A stretch of 64,000 nucleotides of DNA from Pseudoselenomonas ruminantium (GTDB taxonomy: Bacteria; Bacillota; Negativicutes; Selenomonadales; Selenomonadaceae), in assembly GCA_015058625.1 (NCBI GenBank), contig SVCA01000001.1, positions 124,001 through 188,000 of the forward strand, written 5' to 3'. The notes beneath the pieces are model-generated. The model was not told where the DNA came from, ran no database searches, and saw only the letters and a program-made list of their open reading frames with translations. This document shows, piece after piece, positions 46,240-54,855 of this stretch. Numbering within the stretch: position 1 is the stretch's first letter; each line of letters starts with the position of its first letter. The position numbers and the translations under genes were made by a program.

Positions 46240-48678
46240 TCATTTACAAAACATATCCATTTCACAGATCATAACCTCATTTTCTCCAGCCTCACGCATT
46301 TTCTCTATTATGTCGTCTCGTAAACTTATAGTATCATCATCTATATTTACATCTATATATTCAGCATATTTTTCAATAAGAATTTTGGCCAAAGTCAAAT
46401 TTAACCCATTTTTTATACACGTGATAGCCCTTTTATCATCCGTTCCATATTTGATAAATAAATAAAGTCTATTTTCAATTAACCCTAGATCATTTAAAAC
46501 CTCTACATACTTAATAAGCACATTATCCAGAAAATCTTGTTCCTCTTTAATCCTTACTATAGCAAGATTAACCAATTCTTTATCTGTCTTATTGGAAATA
46601 TTCGTCCATAATGGTTTCGCACCCTCTCTTGTCATATCGCCCCAACGTCCAACAAAAATTATAGTTTCATCTTTATTTCTTGACAGTAATCCTTTCCAGT
46701 ATTTCATAAACGAAGAAATCATTTGGTTTAAGGATACATTTGTAATTCTCCAGTCTAAAAACATTTTGTAAAAGCGTCTTGTTTCCTCATAACGAAAACG
46801 ACTCATAATTTCTTTGTCCGATTTACGAAGGAACATTTCATACATCACATCGAACAATTTTTCAGTATTATCTATTAAACCTATTTCTCGCTTAATTTCA
46901 ACAAATTTATTTTCGATATATTCTTCCTGTTCAAAAATATTTATCTCATTTATATTATTCAAAAAACATATCTTACCAGCATCAGTTTTCACCTTTCTTA
47001 AGTTATAATTAGGAATGGCACCATCCTCATAATTTTCAATAAATTCTTTTGCATTTTCTAATTCCTTTTTATTATCACTCGTTATATTAGTTTTTTTCAG
47101 TAATACATTTTCTAATTTATCCTCTACCTTTTTCTCAACGTTCATTGCTGTCGTTATAAAGTTTTTAACATTAGCATGTGACGAATAATATTTTCCAACG
47201 ACTAGATAAATTTCCGGTTCAAGTCTTTTTAACGTTCCATACTCTTCATCAAAAATTTGACTAAACCTGCATACTCGTCCAATTAAATTCTTAAAAGCTG
47301 ATGGCGTTAAATTTCCCTTTCCTTTTTTATTATCTAGAACAAACATCTTTTCTGCTGGAACATTAATCCCTTCGAGCAATGTAGAATTAGTAATGACATA
47401 TTTAATTTCTTTTATTTCTGAATATAATTTCTCAATATACAACCTTATTGGCTCCGGCACATCACCATGATGATAAATAACTCCTCGTTTGATCGAATCT
47501 ATCAATCTATATTCAGGATGTATATATTCAGCAATATTATCACAAGCTTTTCTAATTTTATTCGATTTGATAATTTTAAATTTATTTATTATTTGTTCAA
47601 CAAACGCTTCAATATCTTTTGGCTTATTAAAGTATACTATATTTTTATTTCCTGCATGTTCGAGCATAAAAGAAAATTCGTTATATGTATCACATACACC
47701 AAAATCATAAAACTGATTCATAAACTGATCATAAAATGTTATTTTTTTTGGCATATTATCTCGTAACTCAACCAAGTATATCATTTCAGTCTTCACATAT
47801 TCATTTACCGTATATTGTTTTGATATATTCTCCACATAACGAACATTTAAATTAGTTGTATCATATATAAACGGTGTTAAAAATTTAAAAACCGTTTTAG
47901 GATTCCTTTTAAACAAAACCACAATAACACTTGTCAAAAGCCGACTTCTATCACTAGGCCCCAATAATTCATGAGCTTCATCAATTATCACACAATCAAA
48001 AGTGCATAGTGGATTATTTTTCAATAATCTTAACACTCTCTCCTGTGTCATTACTGCTAAAACATTGCTCTCATTTCTATTATACATTTCAGGGTGTGTA
48101 ATTACCTTAAGTTCTCTATCACACGCTTTTAATATTCTCATTTTAGTTTGTGCCAGCAAGGATTTGGTAGGTGTAATAATACATATATTCTTATCTACGC
48201 TATCGTTTATCGTATGTAGAATCAACTCTGTTTTACCATACGAAGTTGGCGCAACAACAGCTAACGATTCATTTTTATTACCACGATAAAAATCTATCAT
48301 TTTTTTCTGTTGTAATGTGCAAATAACACTATTCACAGCAAAATTCTTATTATATGCAGCATTTAACTCAGTAAATACATTTTTATCATCTTCATCAATA
48401 AGCTGTTCTTCAATAAAGTATGAAATTGGCAGCAATCCAGTATTAGTCGTAATATCATACAAAGGTCTATAATCATTAGTCCTATTACAATATATAACAA
48501 TAATTCTATATCCCAATCTTTTTACATTCTCATTTAAGCAATTAAGAAACAATGTAGCAACAGTAAGAATTACTCTGTATTTTCCTCTATTCATATTTTG
48601 ATTAAGTAAAAAATCTTTATATGCAGAAGGAAAGAAAGTACCTCTTATGATTCTTATTGTTAAATTATCATTCTTCAC
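46240..48678 (-). CDS. hamB: Hachiman defence helicase HamB
   Basis: 812 residues, superfamily 2 helicase: motif I APTSYGKTEL, motif II DEAHELLG, motif III region FKFLTPF, and motif VI LIGRVCRFSQ. Starts at GTG 48678, overlapping hamA by 11 nt, with AGAGG 6 nt upstream. In Hachiman, HamB senses DNA and restrains or releases the HamA nuclease. The gene is strikingly AT-rich compared with hsdM next door, a sign of transfer. Confidence 0.85.
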   Translation of the reverse strand: MKNDNLTIRIIRGTFFPSAYKDFLLNQNMNRGKYRVILTVATLFLNCLNENVKRLGYRIIVIYCNRTNDYRPLYDITTNTGLLPISYFIEEQLIDEDDKNVFTELNAAYNKNFAVNSVICTLQQKKMIDFYRGNKNESLAVVAPTSYGKTELILHTINDSVDKNICIITPTKSLLAQTKMRILKACDRELKVITHPEMYNRNESNVLAVMTQERVLRLLKNNPLCTFDCVIIDEAHELLGPSDRSRLLTSVIVVLFKRNPKTVFKFLTPFIYDTTNLNVRYVENISKQYTVNEYVKTEMIYLVELRDNMPKKITFYDQFMNQFYDFGVCDTYNEFSFMLEHAGNKNIVYFNKPKDIEAFVEQIINKFKIIKSNKIRKACDNIAEYIHPEYRLIDSIKRGVIYHHGDVPEPIRLYIEKLYSEIKEIKYVITNSTLLEGINVPAEKMFVLDNKKGKGNLTPSAFKNLIGRVCRFSQIFDEEYGTLKRLEPEIYLVVGKYYSSHANVKNFITTAMNVEKKVEDKLENVLLKKTNITSDNKKELENAKEFIENYEDGAIPNYNLRKVKTDAGKICFLNNINEINIFEQEEYIENKFVEIKREIGLIDNTEKLFDVMYEMFLRKSDKEIMSRFRYEETRRFYKMFLDWRITNVSLNQMISSFMKYWKGLLSRNKDETIIFVGRWGDMTREGAKPLWTNISNKTDKELVNLAIVRIKEEQDFLDNVLIKYVEVLNDLGLIENRLYLFIKYGTDDKRAITCIKNGLNLTLAKILIEKYAEYIDVNIDDDTISLRDDIIEKMREAGENEVMICEMDMFCK

Positions 48679-49474
48679 TTGACGCCTCTTCTTTCAAGAA
48701 ATCATATATTTTAGAATAGGTTGCTTTTTGAATCTCTAATACATAAACTTGTTGAAATGTTTGTGTTGTCTCTATTCTATTTTGTTTTTTCTTTGCATTC
48801 TCATCATTTATTTCATCCTCCATATCAGCAAATAACACACCTGCTAATATGACATTTTTATCGTGACTTGAGTAACTGCCATCGGTTGCCTCATCATTCC
48901 AATCCAACAAAACGTCAACCACAGCTTGTTTCATTTCATTCCTACTGTCAAACGAAATTTTCGCACAATTAACGGCTTCCATCCACAACGATACATTTTC
49001 ATTATTTAGCCTTTCAGTCAAATCTTCATTTGCTGTTCCAATTAAATCATTCATTGTTTGATTTGAATTTTTATTACTATGCAAGTTGCCCGACTTAACC
49101 TCTGTTATCCACAATATTGGATTATCAACCTCTGTTAGAACTATATCATATCCTTTTTTTATACTTCTTTCTTCCATATTAAAAAACGGCGTAACAGTTT
49201 TATATTCATAAAAATAATTATAAAAGATTAAATGAACTAACAGCTCACCAATCATGCCTATTCTTATTTTTTCAGATTTCTTTTCATATCTTTTTAGGAA
49301 TTCTTTAATTGTATTCTCGTAATTATATGCACGTCTACCTGTTTTTACATAATCCTCCCCATGGCATATCTCTGCCAATTGCTCTCGCATTGATTTTTTT
49401 ATACTTTCAGATAGCTCACGGATCCGAAACACCGAAAACTTTTTCTCCTTATAATAATTAATCCCCTCAAGCAT
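48668..49474 (-). CDS. hamA: Hachiman defence nuclease HamA (DUF1837)
   Basis: 268 residues from ATG 49474 (an upstream GTG 49498 gives 276). The block RIGMIGELLVHLIFYNYF then KKGYDIVL and LWITEVKSG is the DUF1837 pattern with PD-(D/E)XK-like residues (Glu, Asp, Glu-x-Lys). HamA is the DNA-cutting effector paired with HamB. Gene order hamA-hamB and the protein sizes agree with known Hachiman systems. AT-rich like hamB. Confidence 0.83.
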   Translation of the reverse strand: MLEGINYYKEKKFSVFRIRELSESIKKSMREQLAEICHGEDYVKTGRRAYNYENTIKEFLKRYEKKSEKIRIGMIGELLVHLIFYNYFYEYKTVTPFFNMEERSIKKGYDIVLTEVDNPILWITEVKSGNLHSNKNSNQTMNDLIGTANEDLTERLNNENVSLWMEAVNCAKISFDSRNEMKQAVVDVLLDWNDEATDGSYSSHDKNVILAGVLFADMEDEINDENAKKKQNRIETTQTFQQVYVLEIQKATYSKIYDFLKEEASSEE

Positions 49475-49596
49475 TCTTCCCCATCCTTCCACTACCACAA
49501 CATTACACTAATTATGCACTTCCCATAATTTCTGATTAGTTTTATCTCCAAAATTCCATCTTATTTATATTATCTATCCTTACACCTATTAATACT

Positions 49597-49999
49597 TTTT
49601 ACAATTTTATTTCCCAATGACCGCTATATCCGCGTCCTACATACGACGACTTGGAAATCTTCTTAATCTCACGCTCAATGGTTTTCTTACTCACACCGAT
49701 TTTTTGCGCTATTCTTCACGCGTTACCTTATCATTCGCCTTCACCAGTTCCAGTATCTGTGCTCCATATTTACTCGATTTTTCTTGGGCGACCTCTTAGG
49801 CGACATCTTGGGCGACATTCTTTTCTTCAACATAATTCAAATTATACAATGTCAGCAGGAAATCCCTATGCTCTGCCATGAATTTCGGCATCAATGCGGC
49901 TGTCGTATGCTCTTGGGAATCGTAGTCTTCCAGTATTTTCTTGAAGCCACTGCCTCTGCGCTCCTTGAGTTGCAGTCTGCTGAAAAGGTCCACCAACAT
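49597..49999 (-). pseudogene. Remnant of an AlbA/Schlafen-like ATP-binding regulator
   Basis: Minus strand begins LVDLFSRLQLKERRGSGFKK, the C-terminal part of AlbA_2/HATPase-type putative regulators, then a winged helix IAQKIGVSKKTIEREIKKIS ending HWEIKL. Two lesions are visible: a TAA where the repeated VAQ(D/E) phrase predicts CAA, and a one-base loss at about 49715 that shifts the frame inside REELAQKIG. The N-terminal domain is gone. Confidence 0.65.
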
Positions 50000-50073
50000 C
50001 TATTATTTTATCATATTTCAACGTAATATTACACCTCAGGCTCTATGATAACCAAAGGCCGTCAATACGAGGC

Positions 50074-50153
50074 GGCAGACAAAGAGGGATTATTCCTGCG
50101 CTAGTACACGCTGCGCGTGTAAACCGCTTAGGAATAATCCCTCTTTGCCTGCC
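50074..50153. repeat. Large inverted repeat
   Basis: Arms of about 22 nt (50074-50096 and 50131-50153, core AAAGAGGGATTATTCC) enclose a smaller ACACGC/GCGTGT hairpin. It follows the end of the speE'-'aguB remnant, with no clear T-run, so it may be a terminator or a rearrangement footprint. Confidence 0.6.
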
Positions 50154-50168
50154 GAAGTTATATTAATA

Positions 50169-50512
50169 CTACTTTACAATATCCTGATACATTTCCGGCC
50201 TACGGTCGCGGAAAAGGCCCCAGCTCAAACGGTCTTTGGCATATTGGTCAAGGTCAAACGCAGCGGTCAAAACCTGCTCGTCCGTGCGGCTTGCTTCAGC
50301 GATAATCTCCCCGGTGTTATCCGTGATAAAGGAAGAACGATAGAAATTCAGCGACGAGGACTGACCGCTGTTTTCTGCGCAGGGTTCCACGCTCTCCATG
50401 CCAATGCGGTTAGCCGCGATTACAGGCACGAGATTGCTACCCGCACAGAGGTCTTGACATTTTCCGTATCCAGCTGGGAAAACCATATTTCCATGTATCT
50501 GCCTCCTTTTGA
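50169..50512 (-). pseudogene. Chimeric remnant: 5' speE joined to 3' aguB
   Basis: The first about 19 codons (MEIWFSQLDTENVKTSV) match the start of speE at 58147, including the ribosome-site region. They run straight into the last about 92 codons of aguB (AGSNLVPVIAANRIG onwards; compare 52850-53130). The junction lies at a shared GCGGG(T/C)AGCAATC-like sequence and changes the frame, so no fusion protein is made. It looks like the two ends of a second polyamine cluster whose middle (about 5 kb) was lost. Confidence 0.85.
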
Positions 50513-50546
50513 CCAGTCAACCTGACCGGTCAAATTGACATGTCAG
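50511..50546. repeat. Triple TTGAC palindrome
   Basis: TTGACCAGTCAA, TGACCGGTCAAATTGACATG and TGTCAG in tandem, upstream of the speE' remnant and at the end of the MNT-HEPN gene. The real speE has the matching pair at 58157-58188. Confidence 0.65.
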
Positions 50547-51252
50547 ATTCTAAGCGCCGCTGAATCTCCTTGTCCCACGCAGTCAACAAAGCTGCATATT
50601 TTTCCTTGATAAGCTGGTAGACCTCCAAGGCCGTTGATTCATTGTAGGTATGTGCCGACAAGTTCCGCTTCTCCTGCATGTCCAACCAAACTTCCGCATC
50701 CGTAATCATCCCCTGCTTCCAGCCTTCGCGAATACTGGACCGAGGACTGTTCGCTTCGATACCTTCGTAATCCAAGCAGACTTTCATCAGCTTCCAAGCC
50801 AGTTCAAAGCAAAACTCAAACCGCTGAATTGTTGCATCCAAATACATATCATCTGCATCAGGCTCTTTCGTCAATGCCAACTGTAAACGCTTCAAGGCAC
50901 GGTGGTAATCTGCCTGCTTCATTTCTATTTGCATTTTCGTCATAATGGATGCTCCTCCCTTATTGCTGAATATCAGTTTTCCATCTTGGTCTATCGCCTG
51001 CTTCAATTTTTCATTGGTTTGCCGATTATAATCAATGATGTCAAATGTGTATGGCAGCTTACTATCATCAAATGCCACTGATAATTTTGTAATGATATCC
51101 TTGTTGCCAGCTACGGCTAAATCAATATCCGAAGTCCGTTTAGCGTCGCCTCTGGCTCGTGAACCGAACAGCTTAACCCACTCTATGTCGCCAGCGTGTT
51201 TTACCAAAATACTGCAAATGATTTGCCAATACTTATTATCTATACTCCGCAT
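50530..51252 (-). CDS. Fused MNT nucleotidyltransferase-HEPN protein (TA-type)
   Basis: 240 residues from ATG 51252. The N-terminal half is a minimal nucleotidyltransferase (KLFGSRARGDAKRTSDIDLA). The C-terminal half is a HI0074-type HEPN protein (FELAWKLMKVCLDYEG, and RNLSAHTY carrying the R-x4-H motif). Normally these are two genes in which MNT modifies and silences the HEPN RNase. Here no stop separates them, yet a good internal ribosome site GGGAGG with ATG 50943 remains, so HEPN may also be made alone. Confidence 0.8.
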   Translation of the reverse strand: MRSIDNKYWQIICSILVKHAGDIEWVKLFGSRARGDAKRTSDIDLAVAGNKDIITKLSVAFDDSKLPYTFDIIDYNRQTNEKLKQAIDQDGKLIFSNKGGASIMTKMQIEMKQADYHRALKRLQLALTKEPDADDMYLDATIQRFEFCFELAWKLMKVCLDYEGIEANSPRSSIREGWKQGMITDAEVWLDMQEKRNLSAHTYNESTALEVYQLIKEKYAALLTAWDKEIQRRLESDMSI

Positions 51253-51307
51253 CTCTGCCGACCTCACTTAGACTTTATATGCATATCCTGATTATATTAC
51301 ACCCGCT

Positions 51308-51336
51308 GTTGACAAGTCAAAATCGACCTGTCATAT
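51308..51336. repeat. TTGAC palindrome pair upstream of the MNT-HEPN gene
   Basis: GTTGACAAGTCAA followed by a diverged partner CGACCTGTCA, between the MNT-HEPN start and the gltS stop. Probably a gltS 3' hairpin. Confidence 0.55.
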
Positions 51337-51367
51337 CGATCACGAACAGTTTTATTCTGTTCCTCCG

Positions 51368-52609
51368 TCAGCCTGCAAAGCCCTTCACGAAGAACTTGAT
51401 GAACGCGATGGTCTGCGGCTGATAGATGATATCCACTAGAAAGGCGCCGACAATGGGGACAATCATGAAGGCCTTTCTGGACATGCCGTACTTGTCCTTT
51501 ACCGCCGTCATGTTCACGATTGCGGAGGGCGTAGCGCCCAGGCCGTGGCCCAGAAGGCCCGCGCACATGACTGCTGCATCATAGTTCTTGCCGAGGATTG
51601 GGAAAACGACAAAGAGGGAAAGGAGCACCAGTACTACCACCTGCGCAGCGACAATTATAAGGACTGGTCCGATCAGGTCAAGCAGCTGATACAGGTTCAG
51701 GCTCATCAGCGCCATGGAAAGATACAGGTTCAGCATGACATCACCAGTGCCGTCCACCAGCGAAAATCGGAAATGATACCAGTGGAACTGCTCGTTCAGG
51801 TTGCGGACAAGCATAGCGATGAACATTGCACCGACATAGGACGGGAAGCTCATTCCAATCAGCTTGCCAAGCCAGCCGGAAATCTCAGTTCCCAGCGCCA
51901 TACAAAACAGGATCGCGGTCACGTTCTTCAGGACGTCCAGATTGGTGAGCTTATCGCCGTGTCCTGCGTTGATCTCTTCGACGGAAGTGTCCAGCGTCTC
52001 GGAGTTGTCCGGGGTCAGGTGGTTCTTCTCGATCAGCATGCGGGCCACCGGGCCGCCCACCAGGATGCCGAAGATCAGGCCGAAGGTCGCAGCTGCCGCG
52101 CCGACGGTGATAGCTGCCGAATAGCCCATCTCGATAAAGGTGGAACCGTAGGAGCCTGCCGCTCCGTGTCCGCCGGTCATGGAGATGGCGCCTGCCAGAA
52201 GCGCGTAGGGATACTCAAGGCCTGTGACATTGGCGAGGCCGATGCTGATGCAGTTCTGAATGATCGAGACAATGCCGGCAATCAGCCAGTAGACAATCAG
52301 CAGTATGCCGCCTTTCTTCAGCAGGGAAAGGGACGCCCCCAAGCCGACGGTGGTAAAGAACGCCACCATGAACGGACTCTGGAAGGTCGTATCGAACTTG
52401 AACGCGAATGCGCCGCTCTGATGTCCGGCAAAGGTGATGAACATGAACAGGAAGCCGCCCACCACAGGAGCCGGAATGCAGTATTTCGAAAGAAAGCTCA
52501 CCTTCTTCCGGATCCAGAAGCCGATTAGGAGCAGGATAGCGGCCAGCGCCGTCGTCATGACCATCGTACAGCTGATATTCAATGTACCTTCAACAGTTTC
52601 AAAAGACAT
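51368..52609 (-). CDS. gltS: Sodium/glutamate symporter
   Basis: 413 residues from ATG 52609 (AAGGGGGA upstream); an upstream frame extension is not family sequence. About ten membrane segments and the two pore-loop repeats TGGHGAAGSYG and GLLGHGLGATPSAIVNM typical of GltS. Imports glutamate with sodium. Lies between the MNT-HEPN gene and the polyamine operon. Confidence 0.92.
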   Translation of the reverse strand: MSFETVEGTLNISCTMVMTTALAAILLLIGFWIRKKVSFLSKYCIPAPVVGGFLFMFITFAGHQSGAFAFKFDTTFQSPFMVAFFTTVGLGASLSLLKKGGILLIVYWLIAGIVSIIQNCISIGLANVTGLEYPYALLAGAISMTGGHGAAGSYGSTFIEMGYSAAITVGAAAATFGLIFGILVGGPVARMLIEKNHLTPDNSETLDTSVEEINAGHGDKLTNLDVLKNVTAILFCMALGTEISGWLGKLIGMSFPSYVGAMFIAMLVRNLNEQFHWYHFRFSLVDGTGDVMLNLYLSMALMSLNLYQLLDLIGPVLIIVAAQVVVLVLLSLFVVFPILGKNYDAAVMCAGLLGHGLGATPSAIVNMTAVKDKYGMSRKAFMIVPIVGAFLVDIIYQPQTIAFIKFFVKGFAG

Positions 52610-52639
52610 AAGATCCCCCTTTCTGACAGGAGCGGTCTC

Positions 52640-52845
52640 GGAAACAATTGATGTGCCGGCGTGTTGTTGTAGATGATGTTCACTGCGTTGCAAAGACGCT
52701 CCCCACGGCAAGGCTTTACTTGACGCATTTTGACAATGTAGCTCACGCCTACATTACTCGCCAAACCATGAAGGGACGACTGGCAGAGCGCAACGTGACG
52801 AATTACGATATGCCTATGGATGGCGAAACCATCGAATACTGATTT
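52640..52845. pseudogene. Patch of gene fragments between gltS and aguB
   Basis: On the minus strand, codons for NAVNIIYNNTPAHQLF (about 52650-52700) match the truncated nucleotide kinase at 2.3 kb in 23 of 24 bases over NIIYNNTP. On the plus strand a frame ending GRLAERNVTNYDMPMDGETI (stop 52840-52842) looks protein-like but has no recognisable family. I read the 240-nt gap as recombination debris. Confidence 0.4.
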
Positions 52846-52849
52846 TTTG

Positions 52850-53725
52850 CTACTTTACAATATCCCGATACATCTCCGGCCGCCTGTCGCGAAAAAGTCC
52901 CCAGCACAGGCGGTCTTTGGCGTATTGGTCAAGGTCAAACGCAGCGGTCAAAACCTGCTCGTCCGTGCGGCTTGCTTCCGCGATAATCGCCCCGGTATTA
53001 TCCGTGATAAAGGAAGAACCATAGAAGCTCAGCGACGAGGACTGACCGCCGTTTTCTGCGCAGGGTTCCACGCTCTCTACGCCAATGCGGTTAGCCGCGA
53101 TTACAGGCACGAGATTGCTGCCCGCATGGCCCTGCATGCAGCGGCGCCAGTGGGGCATGCTGTCGGTTTCGAGAATCGGTTCGGAACCAATCGCCGTGGG
53201 ATAGAGCAGGATTTCTGCCCCCTGCAGGGCCATGGCGCGGGCAGCTTCAGGGAACCACTGATCCCAGCAAATACCTACGCCCATCTTGCCATAGCGGGTA
53301 TCCCAAACCTTAAAGCCGGTATTGCCCGGCGTAAAGTAGAATTTTTCCTGATAATAATGGTCATCGGGAATATGTGTCTTGCGATAAACGCCCAAAACCT
53401 CACCATCTGCGTCGAGCATGGCAATGCTGTTAAAGAGCCGCGTGCCATCCTTCTCATAGAAACTGATGGGCATAACCACCTTTAATTCCCTGGCAACCTG
53501 CTGAAAATGCTGCACCGCCGGATTTTCAGCTGCTGCGGTGGCATAATCATAAAAATCATACTGCCGCTGCTGGCAGAAATAAGGCCGCTCAAAGAGTTCC
53601 GGCAGCAAAATAATCTGCGCCCCCTGCTCCGCGGCTTTGCGTACCAGTTGTTCGGCTTTTTTTATATTCTCACTTACACCTGCCGTCATCTGCATTTGAA
53701 TGGCGGCAACGGTTACTTTGCGCAT
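52850..53725 (-). CDS. aguB: N-carbamoylputrescine amidase
   Basis: Hydrolyses N-carbamoylputrescine to putrescine. 291 residues, nitrilase fold with the Glu-Lys-Cys triad in LPELFERPYF, YRKTHIPDD and GICWDQWFPE. Its ATG overlaps the aguA stop (TAATG). Last gene of the polyamine operon. A duplicate of its 3' third is at 50169. Confidence 0.95.
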   Translation of the reverse strand: MRKVTVAAIQMQMTAGVSENIKKAEQLVRKAAEQGAQIILLPELFERPYFCQQRQYDFYDYATAAAENPAVQHFQQVARELKVVMPISFYEKDGTRLFNSIAMLDADGEVLGVYRKTHIPDDHYYQEKFYFTPGNTGFKVWDTRYGKMGVGICWDQWFPEAARAMALQGAEILLYPTAIGSEPILETDSMPHWRRCMQGHAGSNLVPVIAANRIGVESVEPCAENGGQSSSLSFYGSSFITDNTGAIIAEASRTDEQVLTAAFDLDQYAKDRLCWGLFRDRRPEMYRDIVK

Positions 53726-54855
53726 TATCTCACCTCGTGTCTCTGCATGATGGAAGGAATCTGCTGGGTCAGGCAATGAAAATTGCCGCCGCCCACAATT
53801 ACGGCTCTGGCTGGCAATGGCACTACCTGACGTTCCGGGAAACATTCCCCCAAGATACGCCGGGCTTCCCTGTCCATTTCATCACCGAACTGCGGCAGAA
53901 TGACCTTCCCATTGCAGAGGTAAAAATTCACATAGCTGGCCGCCAGCCGTTCCCCCGGCTCCCGCCTGTCCTCACCTTCCTCGAAGGTAAAGCTGTCCGC
54001 TTCTTCCGCGGTAATGCAGACAGGCTTCTTGGGGATAGGCAGTTTATGGATGATAAACTTACGCCCCTTGGCGTCCGTAGCCGCCTCCAATACCGCTAAA
54101 TCCGCCTGACTCAGCGCATACTGCGGGTCAGATTTATCTTCCGTCCAGGCCAGCAGGACTTCACCGGGCTTTACAAAGGCAAAGACATTATCCACATGCT
54201 CGTTGGTTTCATCGTTGTAGATGCCCCGTGGCAGCCAGATTATTTTTTCCGCGCCTAGATATTGCAGCAGCTTTGCTTCAATCTGCTCTTTTGACAGGGC
54301 AGGATTGCGCCCCTTGGACAGCAGGCAGGCTTCGGTCACAACGACCGTACCTTCACCGTCCACATGGATGGAGCCGCCTTCGAGCACAAAATCACCGGCA
54401 TCATAGATATCATCTCCAAGAGCCGCGCACATCTTCTCTGCCGCCGTATCATCCCGCGCATAATCCGGGTAAAGGCCGTCAACATCGCCTCCCCATGCAT
54501 TGAAGCGCCAGTTGATCCCCCGGCGCTGACCTTTGCCGTCAACGACATAGGTCGGCCCCATATCCCGCGCCCAGGCATCGTCCGTGGGAATAGCCAGATA
54601 ATGGATATGCTCCTGCGGCAGGCCCCCTAGCATTGCTTCCGCCTGCGCGCGGTGCGCTTCATCCACCAGCAGATAAAGCTCCTCCACCGCCGAAATCTCG
54701 CGGATAAGTTCTACAAAAATAGGCTGTACATCAGCGCCATTATTTGTCCACGAGCCGGGACGGGTGGGCCAAATCAGGAATGTGCCTGCATGGGGCGCAA
54801 ACTCGGCGGGCATATAAAAGCCGTCAGCTTTTGGTGTACTATCCTTTATCCTCAT
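53725..54855 (-). CDS. aguA: Agmatine deiminase
   Basis: Converts agmatine to N-carbamoylputrescine. 376 residues: PAEFAPHAGTFLIWP at the start, RDMGPTYVVD, VLEGGSIHVDGEGT and the catalytic cysteine in GGGNFHCLTQQIP. ATGA overlap with the preceding decarboxylase gene. Confidence 0.96.
   Translation of the reverse strand: MRIKDSTPKADGFYMPAEFAPHAGTFLIWPTRPGSWTNNGADVQPIFVELIREISAVEELYLLVDEAHRAQAEAMLGGLPQEHIHYLAIPTDDAWARDMGPTYVVDGKGQRRGINWRFNAWGGDVDGLYPDYARDDTAAEKMCAALGDDIYDAGDFVLEGGSIHVDGEGTVVVTEACLLSKGRNPALSKEQIEAKLLQYLGAEKIIWLPRGIYNDETNEHVDNVFAFVKPGEVLLAWTEDKSDPQYALSQADLAVLEAATDAKGRKFIIHKLPIPKKPVCITAEEADSFTFEEGEDRREPGERLAASYVNFYLCNGKVILPQFGDEMDREARRILGECFPERQVVPLPARAVIVGGGNFHCLTQQIPSIMQRHEVR

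Noticed and set aside
52648-52842. 64-codon plus-strand frame as a real gene
   Set aside because: Lacks a ribosome site and a family, and lies in recombination debris; kept only as part of the fragment patch.
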